64,000 nt of DNA, taken from Apostichopus japonicus. Taxonomy: Eukaryota; Echinodermata; Holothuroidea; Aspidochirotida; Stichopodidae. The stretch covers positions 5,526,214 through 5,590,213 of the forward strand of contig NC_092567.1 of NCBI RefSeq assembly GCF_037975245.1, given 5' to 3'. Shown one piece after another: positions 49,101 through 61,100 of this stretch (within the stretch, counting starts at the first letter, position 1; the number at the start of each line of letters is the position of its first letter). The notes beneath the pieces were generated by a model, which was given only the letters and a program-made list of their open reading frames with translations, made no database searches and was not told the origin of the DNA. A program made the translations under genes and the position numbers.

Positions 49101-52100
49101 TTTACCAAATGGTGATTAATTAATGACACAATAATTTCACGGTTCCTTTTGTATTTCAGTATTTATGGTTTATGAAAATAAGATGAACATTCTGATTACA
49201 TCAGAATGCGTCCCACTTCAGATAACAATTATGACCCAATGATGACTCCCAAAAGGTCTGGGCCAAGAATTTTTTTTTACACATCTTTGCCAAATGTTGG
49301 AATCGATTGACTCTTTGCAATTAAAGCAGCTGTTCAAATAACCATTTAGTTTGAGAACGAATCTAAAGTTAAGCAGTTAAATTAACATATCAAGACTTTA
49401 TTTTCTACAGCAAAATTTGGTTGAGCAGCTACCAATAATGACATTCCAATTAAAAATAAAACAACTTTCTTCTGACCATTTTCATTATCGAATTTGTTCC
49501 TGATATAAAATAAGATTGTTACTAATCACACTTTTCTGGTTTCCTACAGAGGAGGAACAATTCATCAAGGAATTAAAGGCAAAGTATGAGTTACTTTATC
49601 ACTCCGTACAACCATTGCCTTACATCAGAGACAGAATGTATTGTGTTGATAAAGTATATGTTTATAGTGGCATTGAACGGTTAGTTGAACAAGCACATGG
49701 AAACAAAATTTGGAAACTTTTAGAGTCACATCATGAACTACTAAAGAAACCTGAGAATTGTGGTAGGCAAATTATAGAGGGCGAACCTGGATCCGGAAAA
49801 TCAACACTGACACTACAGCTTGCATACGATTGGTGCCAAAGAGTTCCAAAATCCCCTTTAAGTAACATACCGGTACTTATTTACCTGCGGCTAAGACAAC
49901 TGAGAGGGGTGAAGTCAATATACCAAGCAATACGGCGTTTTATATTACCCAGAGACTCAGATCTGAGTGAGGTTATAGTGGAATCAATCATAAAGAATTG
50001 TTCAGGTGTATTGGTTATTTTGGATGGATTTGACGAATACCCTGATAAAGACGATCAAGAGACTGATATTTCTCTTATCCTTCGGAGAGAAATGTTACAG
50101 GAAATAGACGTCATTCTGACTACCAGGCCTTTCTACTTGCCGAAAGAATTTGCACCGCATACTGATCGAATACGTTTAACATGTTTCAACGAGGACATCC
50201 GAGATAAATATATTCGAAAAGCAGTTGTACAGGGTGACGAACAAGCTGCCAGGGAAATAATACTTAAACTCCAACGAAACCCTCTACTTGGTGACTTGTG
50301 TCAAGTTCGTTTGTTGTTTATTTTGTTTGCTCACATGATCCACGAGAACAAAGACTTGAAGACATACAAATCCGTTACTAGTTTCTTTCGTAATGTGATA
50401 GCTTGCTTCAATGGTCATTTGATGAACAAAACAGTTAAAAAGGTATGTTTTGGCTCAAAACATGATGAGTTAAACAAGGTTGCTTTTGAGGCATTGAGCG
50501 GTAGAAACCAACGGATTGTGTGGGATAGTACTTCCCTAAGAAAACGACTTGGGGATGACTTTTATGAGCGGTATCTTAAAACTGGAATATTTTTTGAGGA
50601 AGAAGTTCTGACTGGTGATCAATTTCTCTACAAAAAGGAAGTCAGATTCTGCCACAAATTGTTCTGTGAGTGGTATGCTGCCCACTACATTGCTGATTAT
50701 CTATCTCAAGAATCTTTAACCTCTGCCACAACAGAGAGCCAGAGTGTAGCTGAACTGCTCCGTTATTTGGACCCCTTTGAACTTCACTATGTTTACAGAT
50801 TTGCCTGTGGTCTTAATAAGACTGCTTCGGGTAAAATTGTAAATTATCTGCAAAACAACCTTAAACATGAAAAGTTTGCTATGATGTGTATGCTGGAACA
50901 AGACTATAACAATGAGAATATTGTTGGTGCAATCACAAAGTTGGCCTCTAAAGTGGTCCACGTACATGGCGATGACAGTCAACTACATCAGAGATCAACT
51001 TTACAAGTTTTGGAATTCGCGAGTGCAAACCAGGTGAAGTAATGTTCTTTCACTGCAATCAAGACATTTCCTCAGGTTTGTGGTCATGTGGTCACGGTCT
51101 TGTACTGTTATTGTACAATAGAATTATAATCAGTGTGTCCTTATACCTACAAAAAACAGTGCAAAACTTCCAGCCTCCACAGGGATTCGAACCTTTGCCC
51201 TCTCATGTATTTAAGTGCTTGGTTTATTTTTCTGCCAAGTCCTGTTTTGATTTTTCCAGTTTGCGCTGCATTTCTTGAAAGTTATATAATAGCAATCGAT
51301 TCATGAGATCAGATACCCAACTCAGTGGCGGATCCAGGATTTCGCCAAAGGGGGAGGCCCAGATGGGAAATGCCTAATCGTCGTCCTGGGGGACGGGTCT
51401 AAGGGGAGTGGGTGCCCCCCTCCCCTTTGGAAAATTTCACAAAAAAAGGAGGTCCTCGGTGCAATCTGGTGCTACTTTTCGTGAAAGTTTGGAGTAAAAT
51501 TTATTTCCAATAAATCATGTATTCATGGTTTGCCGGGCATATATTTGCAATTTCGAGCAATGAGCTGGGATTTACGTCTTTGGGGAGTAGGTGGTGATGC
51601 AAACTACTCTTTACCAGGCTACTCCAGGCCATTTCATCTTGGATGCCCCTTCCCAGATGGAGACTATTGATGCAGTCAGAGTGCCCCTCTCACCTTCACT
51701 TTATCAGAATGATGGTGTACTCTTTTTGCAAATTTATTTTACAAAAAATTACACGCACAGTGGCGTAGCTAGGATTTTTTGAGTTTTTGAGTGGGGGGCC
51801 ATGGGGGCTGTTCTTTCTTGTGGGGGGGGGCGGAGGTTACTATCTAAGCGGAGCGCCACCTTGGTTGGCGTGGAGCGTGCAGAGAAAATTTGAGATTTCA
51901 TCACCCCCCAGATCGTAGGAGATGGCACCTGTGAGGCAAAATAGCAACCAAAAAGATGTGCAACTTTGGTGACAGAAATGCAAAAAAAGTTTTTTCTCTT
52001 TCATGCTGACTGGCCTTGCCAACTCAGCCAGACTTTTAACTTGAGGGAAGTTGGCATCATTTGTCGTTTCAAGCTGCCAAGGCGTTTCTCCTAACTCAAA

Positions 52101-55100
52101 CCCCTGTGGGCTACCGGTAGGTTTGCAGGATATGCCCACATGTGGACTTAAATAGCATTAGAGGAAGGGGATGGAAGACTAACACGCATCGATGTTTCGG
52201 TAATGCATGGTCCACATTGGTGGCTCGGTGCTAATTAGGCCATTTATTGGGTTTCTTGAGGCAGCTGTCATCAGAATCTGGGGTTTTGTGCCAATCGATG
52301 ACCGATAACATGTATTGGTATGTAAATTTCTTCTTCATATATCTAGCAACACTCTAAAAACAAATGAGTGGATTTCATCCCATTGGAGTGATCACTCAGC
52401 GCACTTCAAATTAAGAGTGAAATTTAACTCTATTGGAGTTAACCCTCACTCCTAATATGAGTGAATATAACTCTATTAGGAGTTAAGATTTACTCCAATG
52501 GAGTGGAAATTCACTCTTATACCGGAATGTGATCAGTGATCACTCCCTAGGAGTGAAATTCACCTATGTTTTTATCAGTACAGTACAGTGCATATATCAT
52601 CATAGACGTACGTACGTACGTACTACGTACGATCGTATATCAGACGCACTCGATACCCACGATACGATACGGTCCTGGAGAAACTATTTCCACTCATCAT
52701 TTTTTAAGGCGATACAGTAGAGTATTGAACAGGCACAGCCGCATGTTTGCAGGAATGTTTCGACAGTTTCGTGGGCATAAAAAAGTTGTTTTGTGGAATA
52801 TTCAATGACATATCAGGGGCTGATGCAGGATTTGTGACAGGGGGGGTCTGACTGGTCCAGCCGCGCCTGAACGTAAGACTATCTAAGCGGAGCGCCGTCA
52901 TCGGTTGGCGCGGAGCGTACAAGAAAATGTTTGGCTTTACAAACCCCCCAGATGGCCGGAAACGGCACTTCCCGAGTATTCTAAGCAGCATGTACCCAGG
53001 GGGGCCAGCCTATTTCATGGGGGGCCTCGGCCCCCAGGCCCCCCATAGCTACGCCACTGATCACGCATGGGGCCCTTTCCCTCGAACGCGGTAAAAAAAA
53101 AAAAAAAATCAGGATTTTCAAAAAGGGGGGCCCGCCCCCCCCCCCTGGATCCGCCCCTGCAACTGAATACATATCTGCAGAGGTTGAATCCCAAAATAAT
53201 GACCTAATGACCATACGAACGTAAACAATATCAAATGCTAAAAACACTTAGTGTTGGTGTCGTTACCAATAGTGTCACTTGATTTATTGCTTTCATGTGG
53301 CCATACTGCCAACTAATAAATGAACACACTATGACATAGACAATCCAAACCTTGAAAATATTCAAGTAATTTGAGTTATAGTTGTGAGGTCCCCTTTACT
53401 GCAAAAAACTAAAAGTAAAACGCCAAATGATTTATGCAGTAGCATTTCATTGCCATGGTAAGCTACTGTTGAAATGTCATTTTGACCTCACAATGTAATT
53501 GTACAGTTTGGTCTAAAGTAAAGTAAAGTAAAGTAAAGACAAATTTATTGATATTCATCATAAAATGACAATATAATAAAATGGACTACAGCATCTCAAA
53601 AATAGGTTCAAAAAAGTTATCTATGTATCACACAATTCAAAGTCTTAATACTTCTAGGTAAAAATGATCGCCTAAACCGTTCTGTCCGCATATGTGGGAT
53701 CGTGTAAAATCTACGTGGTTTCATGTAAAAATCAAAGAGAGGGTGATCGGATTCCTCGACTAGAGAAGAAGCACACTGACATATTATACGATCAATGAAA
53801 TCATCCTTGATGGTAGAATACAACTTGATGGATTTATTCAAGTAGTCTAATTGTCCTTTAGAACAGGATGGTAACCAAACTGAACCACAGTACACAAGGA
53901 AGGACAACACCATTGTCTGAAAAAGCCAAAGCTGCTTATCAAAATCTAAACCAAAGCCGGCGAGCCTACGAATACAATATAATCTCTGTTTAGCTTTTGA
54001 TGCCACATTGTCATGTGGGTATTCCAATTAAGTAAGCGTGATACAACCTCAATCACATTATTGTCAATGTACAATGGGGCATGACTTTGCACTGCACGAA
54101 AATCAACAATCATTTCCTTGGTTTCCTTACCATTAATAAGCATATAATTATCCTTGCACCAATTCACAGCATACTCTATGGCTGCGAAATAATTTGTTAG
54201 ACACTGTTGGTTTTTATCGGTGCAAATCCCAATTATGGCAGTATCGTCTGCATACTTCAAGATATAAACATTGTCATAATATGAGACTAATGAATCAGTG
54301 TAAATTTCAAAAAGTAATGGGGAAAAGCAACAACCCTGTGGAACACCAGTGTTATTAACAAGAAAATCACTGTTGACACTGTTACAGTGAACAAACTGTG
54401 TGCGATCAAAGAGGAAATTATTAAGTAGTATAATTACATTGTCACTGACATACGCCTTCATAGTGTCCAGTAATTTAGAACAGCAAATGGTATTAAATGC
54501 AGAATTGAAGTCCATAAAACAAATCCTTGCATAATTACTAGGAGTGTCCACATGTTGACGTAGAATAGTGTCCAGAAGCAGGAAGGCATCCTCCGTCGAT
54601 CTACCACTGCGATATGTGAATCGGTATTTGTCCAGTGATGGAATACAGTTCAATATTTCGCTACGAAGAAGTTTCTCGAAATACTTCATTAAAACACTGG
54701 TCTAACTCAATTACATAAAACCCTCCATCCGTTCATAATGTAGCATGATTCTTTAACTAGAGGATAACTACAATACATTAACCTTGTTCATTTCTCTAAC
54801 AGATTACCATAGCTTGCCTACACCTGACCATGGCCTTCAAGGAGTGTGATGGATACACTATTTTACTCCAATCTGGCCTCTCTCTCTGTCCTTTGGTGAC
54901 AGTAGAAAAGATACACATAGAGACTGAGAAGGAGGGAAATGAACCATGTACAATATCAGAGATACAGTTAACAAACATCTTCTGTTTTGCGCTTCGTTGT
55001 CAGTCTGTTAAGGAGCTGTCGTAAGTTAAATCTCATGTTTTTATTATCATACTATGTACCTACAAGTATTCTCTCTTGTTACATTTAAAATAACTGATTT

Positions 55101-58100
55101 ACCAAAGTAATAGAGATAAACACAGAGCTCTGACAAAACTGGTTAATGATGTATCATCAAGAAATACATTGTAATCGGAAATTTTAGTGTTACAATCATG
55201 AAAAAAGATGAGTTGTTTATGTTGGTATGACTAGCCATCACGGTATTAATTATAACAAAAAGATACAATGACAGTTGTGAATTTGGAAGGTAAGAATATT
55301 TTTCATATATCATTGGGAAAATGTCTTACATGATATGATAAGTATCATCAAAGAGGCCAAGGTGTTATTGAACCCAACAAATTTCTTCATGAATTTTGGA
55401 GGATTTAATCAGTAATGTGGTAGTATGAGATAATCCCCCACTCTTAAAAACGGAGGACAGCATACTGTGCGTGGAATTGTATCACAAACAAGTTTATTTT
55501 ACAATTTATCTGATTGTCTCCACACCAATTCCTTTCATGGACTCCTAGCACGACCTAAGGATGAGCCTAAACATACTGTACATTACACTATTACCTTCCT
55601 GCAGTTATGGGCTCATTTGCTCATATTAAACAGCAAAATGATGTCCACAGTAAGGTGTTTCGATTCCAATCATTTTGAAGCACTTCCTAATCATTTCCTA
55701 TATGGAATTGGCTTCATAGCAAGACTGTTTTGCTATCTTTCTCACATGTTGGTTTGTTTCTTCCTTTCTACTTCAAAGGTTCAGTGAATGTCTGCTGCCT
55801 CTTTCGCCCTCTCAAGAGTCTACCAATGCAGAGATGATATCTAGGAATATTAAAAGTAACTATCGATTCTGTCAGTATTGGTTGATGATTTGATTAAATC
55901 TAGTCATCAAGGAGTTGATATAAGAGATAATATATATTGTAACATTTTCATAAGAAGTGCAAAAAGCAGATTGTAAGCCTTTGGTAAAAGCAAGAATGAT
56001 GCAAAAGTAGAAAATATGACAAAATAAATTGCTTTGTCAGGAAGATTACATTGATTTCAGAAGCAGTAAGTGTTAACCGCCTAACTGATTTTTCCTGCTC
56101 GACACATTCCTTTGGTCAAGCTACTGTAATGGCAATGTTATTAACTTATCATACCTATACTTAGGATATTTGTTTAAGAACATTACTTTAAGTCTAAACA
56201 CCGAAATCGTGTCGTTTTAAATCAAGCCATATTTATTGGATGAAAAGCTTCAAATTCAAAGTTATAGGTCTTAAGTGTTCCATTTTTAGTGTAGAGGTAT
56301 CCGTTTCATTTATGTGAAAAAGTTAATTCCTCTCCTTCATAAATCCTAAAATGTCTTTAAATTTAACATATTTTTACATACTTGTCATCATAGTATACTG
56401 GCGAGACTACGGTTACAGCCTGAATCTCCATTCTGGTGATTGGGAGGTATGATTCTTTTGTTTTTAGTTGCCAGGGCTTGTTGTTATTGTGTGTGTCTAT
56501 TAGTGCAGAACAAGTTGGAAGTACAGTAGTGTAAATGCCGACAACCACTAGACAACGACAGAGATCGTGACAAAGCTTAGGGGAAATAACGTATAGTTCT
56601 AGATTGTGGAACAATATTTTAAAATATGAGTTGGTCATTGGACATTTTTTATTACTAATAAATTCAGATCATTAATCAACTGAAGATACTCAAGGAATCC
56701 TTGTATGACGTTTCTTTTCTATTGAGAGTATTTTGAACTTTTCTGTACTGTACATAGTGGTAAGTCTGGTAGTATGAAAAGGACGTTTTGCTGGATGTGT
56801 TTTGGACTTATTTTCATAACAATGGATTTTCTTTAAGCCATAGTAATACCAATGATACTACAATTAGAATAGTAAAAAAAGTAAAACAGAAAGATAAGTT
56901 TACACTGCTTCATTTTGTGTTTATTTTCAGGTTGATAATATCAATATTATTGAGTCACTGTGTTCAGAGAGGTTACAGATCTGGACTAAAGATAGTAAAT
57001 TACAACAGAATTGTACTTTGCAGCTACTGAAGAACGCATCTAACAATGATGTAAGTCAGTAGTCAAATATCAAAATCCCTATGATGGACTAGATATGTCA
57101 AAATACATCATCCCCATTATGTACTTGATATGTCATCCCCATTATGTTATTAAGTGTCTATGAAGATACGATAGTATCATTTTGCATTTTGCAATCAAAT
57201 TATTTGAAAAATTTGATTCATTGTCTTCAACAGTGTTACGAATGCAGGATTTTGCATCCGGAAGTTCCAGAGATGGACGCAAACACTTCACATTGCGTCC
57301 CGCGGATGGAAAACCTAAGTACACACACTCTCAACTAGGCCTATATGCAAAACATAACAAAACACATTTTTGAATGAATATCTTTTGAATGAACATTATT
57401 TTCCAAACCTCAGGATAACCAAAATTTCTTCCAATCATTCTGATGATTGAATTTGTCTTAAAGCAAATAAATCATAGCAATCAACCACAAGGTACGGAGT
57501 TATAACTCTTTACCTTGTTATAACAACATTTACATTACAGAGATTTACATGCAAACAATAGTCATGGTTCTTTTCCAAACTTCCCGTGATCTGATTAACT
57601 AATAGTTCCTTACCCATTGTCTGGAAACATTCTTGTGTCTGTAGTGCTCAATGAACACAAATTATGTAAATTAACAACAATTTAAAATTACTTTCCCTGT
57701 AGAGATGACAATGTTTGTGCTATAAGCTATCATATGTGTGCACTCAAATATCATAACATTAGGCCCTGTTGACAGTCATGGTATGAAATTTTGGTTGAAT
57801 TTTTTCTACGATATCACGTAATATTTGAATCATTGTTTTGATCAAAACAATTTGTGAGTTAAGACAAGATAGGAATTTTGTAGGAAGCTAACATCTCGGA
57901 TACTAAAAAATTATTTTCACCTCACAGTACGTTTGTTCTCTCTGCATTGAGAGTTGCTCAAGTAATATGTACATTCATACCGCAGTACTTTCTTTGTTGC
58001 AAAGGTTTTCGCACTGTCTTTGCCCATGTGCCCCACTAATTTATTTTTCTTGTGCAACATTCATACATCTTCAAAAGTAGCTATTGAATTTTGTGTTTTT

Positions 58101-61100
58101 TGACTTTGTGTGAAGAGTTATTTATATACTGTAAAGGGGCAATGGGTCGGAACTGGCCAGGGTTGGGCCAACTTGCCAATGGTGATTGAGGAAAGGGAAA
58201 ACTTTGTTCAATTTTCAATAAAACTTATGAATAACATTGCATTGGTTAACTGTTAACATTGGTAACTTACAACAGAGCTTCATAAAAGTTGTGAGCAAGT
58301 AGTTCTAGGCCATTAGGGATGTGTTCTTGTGTCATCGAGATCTTTTTATATTTTCTACAAAATTTAAGGGGCTCAATCAAATGAGTTAAACGTGCAGTGT
58401 GTTTACTTTTACATGTTCTCTCTAGGCACTCCTATTACTTAACATGAATTTCCAACATTCACAGCATATGCATAGCCTATAACATTTCACACACGCTTTG
58501 TAAGGAAGTTGTTTACCATGCAGTAGTATGGATTGTGTGATCTAGGAAAGCATATATGGTAACTAGTCTACGGTAAAATTCCTCGCTTCGGAACTTCGCA
58601 AGTCATTTTGTTGGTGTATAATAGTTACAGGTTTATCATTGGATGATTTTTTGTGCATGGCATAGACCTATGCCAATGTGCTTTCATGGTTCATTATAGC
58701 TCAGTATTATGTGTTCCTGTAGAGGTATTTTACATTGCATTTTTCATATAGGACTACAGGGACGTAAGTTTTTCTGAGCGGACTCAAACGCTGTTAAACA
58801 TTTAATCCAAGTAACCATACTGGTCTTTACAGTGTACTAACTTTCATGCTAAATGTACACATAAGATAATCATATCATAATGAATTATTTTTCCAAGGAG
58901 TACTCCAGCTAGTGGCACACATAACACAAGATGATTAAAAGATTACATATCACTCTGTAGTTACAATATATCTATAATTCATAAGGTGTGTGGTTTGACA
59001 CAATAACAACAGGACTTTTAACATAACTAATTCATATGAAGACATTTTCTCACTACATTCCTAGTCTAACAGTCCATATTTCATCCTGGTTATCATTCAC
59101 ATATCAGTCATTTTGCCCATTTTATGTTTCATGCATTTATTCACTTTAGTGTTACTGTCTTTTTTATACATTGTGTACTGTGTTAGATAAAGAAGTTGGA
59201 TCAACCCATATTAACAATGGTGAAGATAAATGTTGTTTCTGTCAATATTAATGTTAGATTTCAATAAACAAACTTGAGCCTAATCGTAATAATGCAAGGA
59301 GTGGATTTATGCTAGTTTTAAGATGGATAAGTGATACCTTCAGGAAGTTACTGGCCACAGTAGGTTATAATCGTATAAATAATCGATATAGCTTCTAAAT
59401 CATTTCAATGTTGATTGAACCGTATGTTACCTTCCTTCAGATCCCCATCTTCCATCTGGAGCTTCTACAATCCTTCTCCAAGGCTGATGCTGGAAACATC
59501 ATCCTCTGTTCAGGGCTACAATTGTCCTGTCCTGTGTCATTAAAGAAGCTATCGATAGATACATATGAGGAGGGAAGAGAACTGACAGAGACAGAGGTTG
59601 TTGGCATATTGATGTTTGCACAACATTCACAGCGATTGGAAAAGCTAATGTGAGTATTTCAATGAATATCGTATCTTAGTAATGCGTACCTAGATACCAC
59701 TTTCACACTTTAAATAGGCATAAATACCTGCAAAGTTTTATCACTATTTGCCAAGTGGAAAGATACTCTCACAGGACAGAACTTGATTGTTTCTGAATTG
59801 AGTATTTACAGACCCATTTTTTACCTTCGCCTTGTTGTTAAACTCTACATTTGGATCGTGAGGAGTGGTGCTTTGTTCGGGTTTATTGTCATTTTAGGGA
59901 CTTGGCAGAAAATAAGATATATTTCAAATATTTTGCAAAACAAATGCTATATCATTGAATGACTTTCCTTAAATGAATAGCTTTACTCATTGTTTATGTA
60001 TGATATACAGGTTAGCTTTATCGTCTGTGTTATTGTCAATGCCTTACTCGTTCAGGTCATTGACAGTATTCGTCTGAAAAATTTACCAAAAATGAAATCG
60101 GATAACTTTTGTGAATTGCATGTGATCAGGCAATTGACCGACTCATGGTTCTGCTTTACTTCACAGGTTCTTATTTTGTCTGTTGCCCCAGTCTATTGCT
60201 GCTGAGGATATTCCTTCAATATTGAAGTCAAGGAAAGTGAAAGGTACTTTATGCGAATGCTCAGGTTTACTTCTGTTGATTGATCAATATCGACAGTTTG
60301 TACATTAACGTCATGATCTGATACTGATTACTATTATTACAGCAGCCAATCATTGTAGTCAATAATGTAAATTTGATTACTTATCATTGGTTGCCTGAAG
60401 TTATCATTAAAATAATAAATTAAATGTGTCAAGCAAAGGATGTATATTTATAGACGATTTTGATATGATGGAGACATCAAGCCTTCTAACTTGTTTCATA
60501 TTCAAATGAAATAAAACTGTTAGCATGCTGCTTATCCACTAAGGAGCCTGTGTATTAAGAGAATGTGCAAAATAAGTTGGCCTGACATCTCAATCCTACA
60601 GTAGCAGGAACTTCTTCAGAGGCTAAATGAAAAGTATCAGTAACAGAAGGGACAAAAACACACACAGAATACAAACAGGTTAATGAGCAGGGTGAACACA
60701 AAGAGATAGATGTAAGAGGATTAATAGACAAGGGATGGAGAAAAGAAAGAAACCAACAGAGGAAGGGGAGCGGTAGGAGATCCAAAGAGAGGATTAAGGG
60801 AACAGGGTAGGGAGTAAACTGGAGGACACGGACAGAAATGTGTGGAGAAAAAAAAGGGGTGGAAGAGAGCTACGGGAAGAGGAGTGACAGGGGGGACAAG
60901 GGGAGAAGGGGGGACCGAAGAAAAGTTACTCATGTCCTTCCTGAATGTTGAGCTCATGAGGTTGAATGGTGTGAAGGATTTGCATCCACAGTCTCTCTCT
61001 GCTGTTTCGTACCAGGTCAGGACGGCTACCTAAGGAAACAATCCCTGTTGGGACATGTTATTCATGGTATGGTTGGGAAGTCTTATATTCTAATACATGC

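Larger units (their letters stand above)
51323..53159. mobile_element. outer element with CAGTGGCGGATCCAGG ends (nested, tentative)
   Basis: The left end CAGTGGCGGATCCAGG at 51,323 and the complement of the right end, CAGGGGCGGATCCAGG (ending 53,159), are inverted repeats with one mismatch. CAACT flanks both sides (51,318-51,322 and 53,160-53,164). The inner element at 51,758-53,059 would have inserted into it. Located in the intron after the NACHT exon. The superfamily is uncertain, since a 5-bp duplication is not hAT-like. Confidence 0.5.

Noticed and set aside
51165-51215. Possible tRNA gene (complement of GGATTCGAACC)
   Set aside because: Only a B-box-like word; no A box at proper spacing and no acceptor stem.
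57234-57316. Extra receptor exon (CYECRILHPEVPEMD)
   Set aside because: Good acceptor and donor, but it leaves phase 1, which does not fit the next exon; not included in the gene model.
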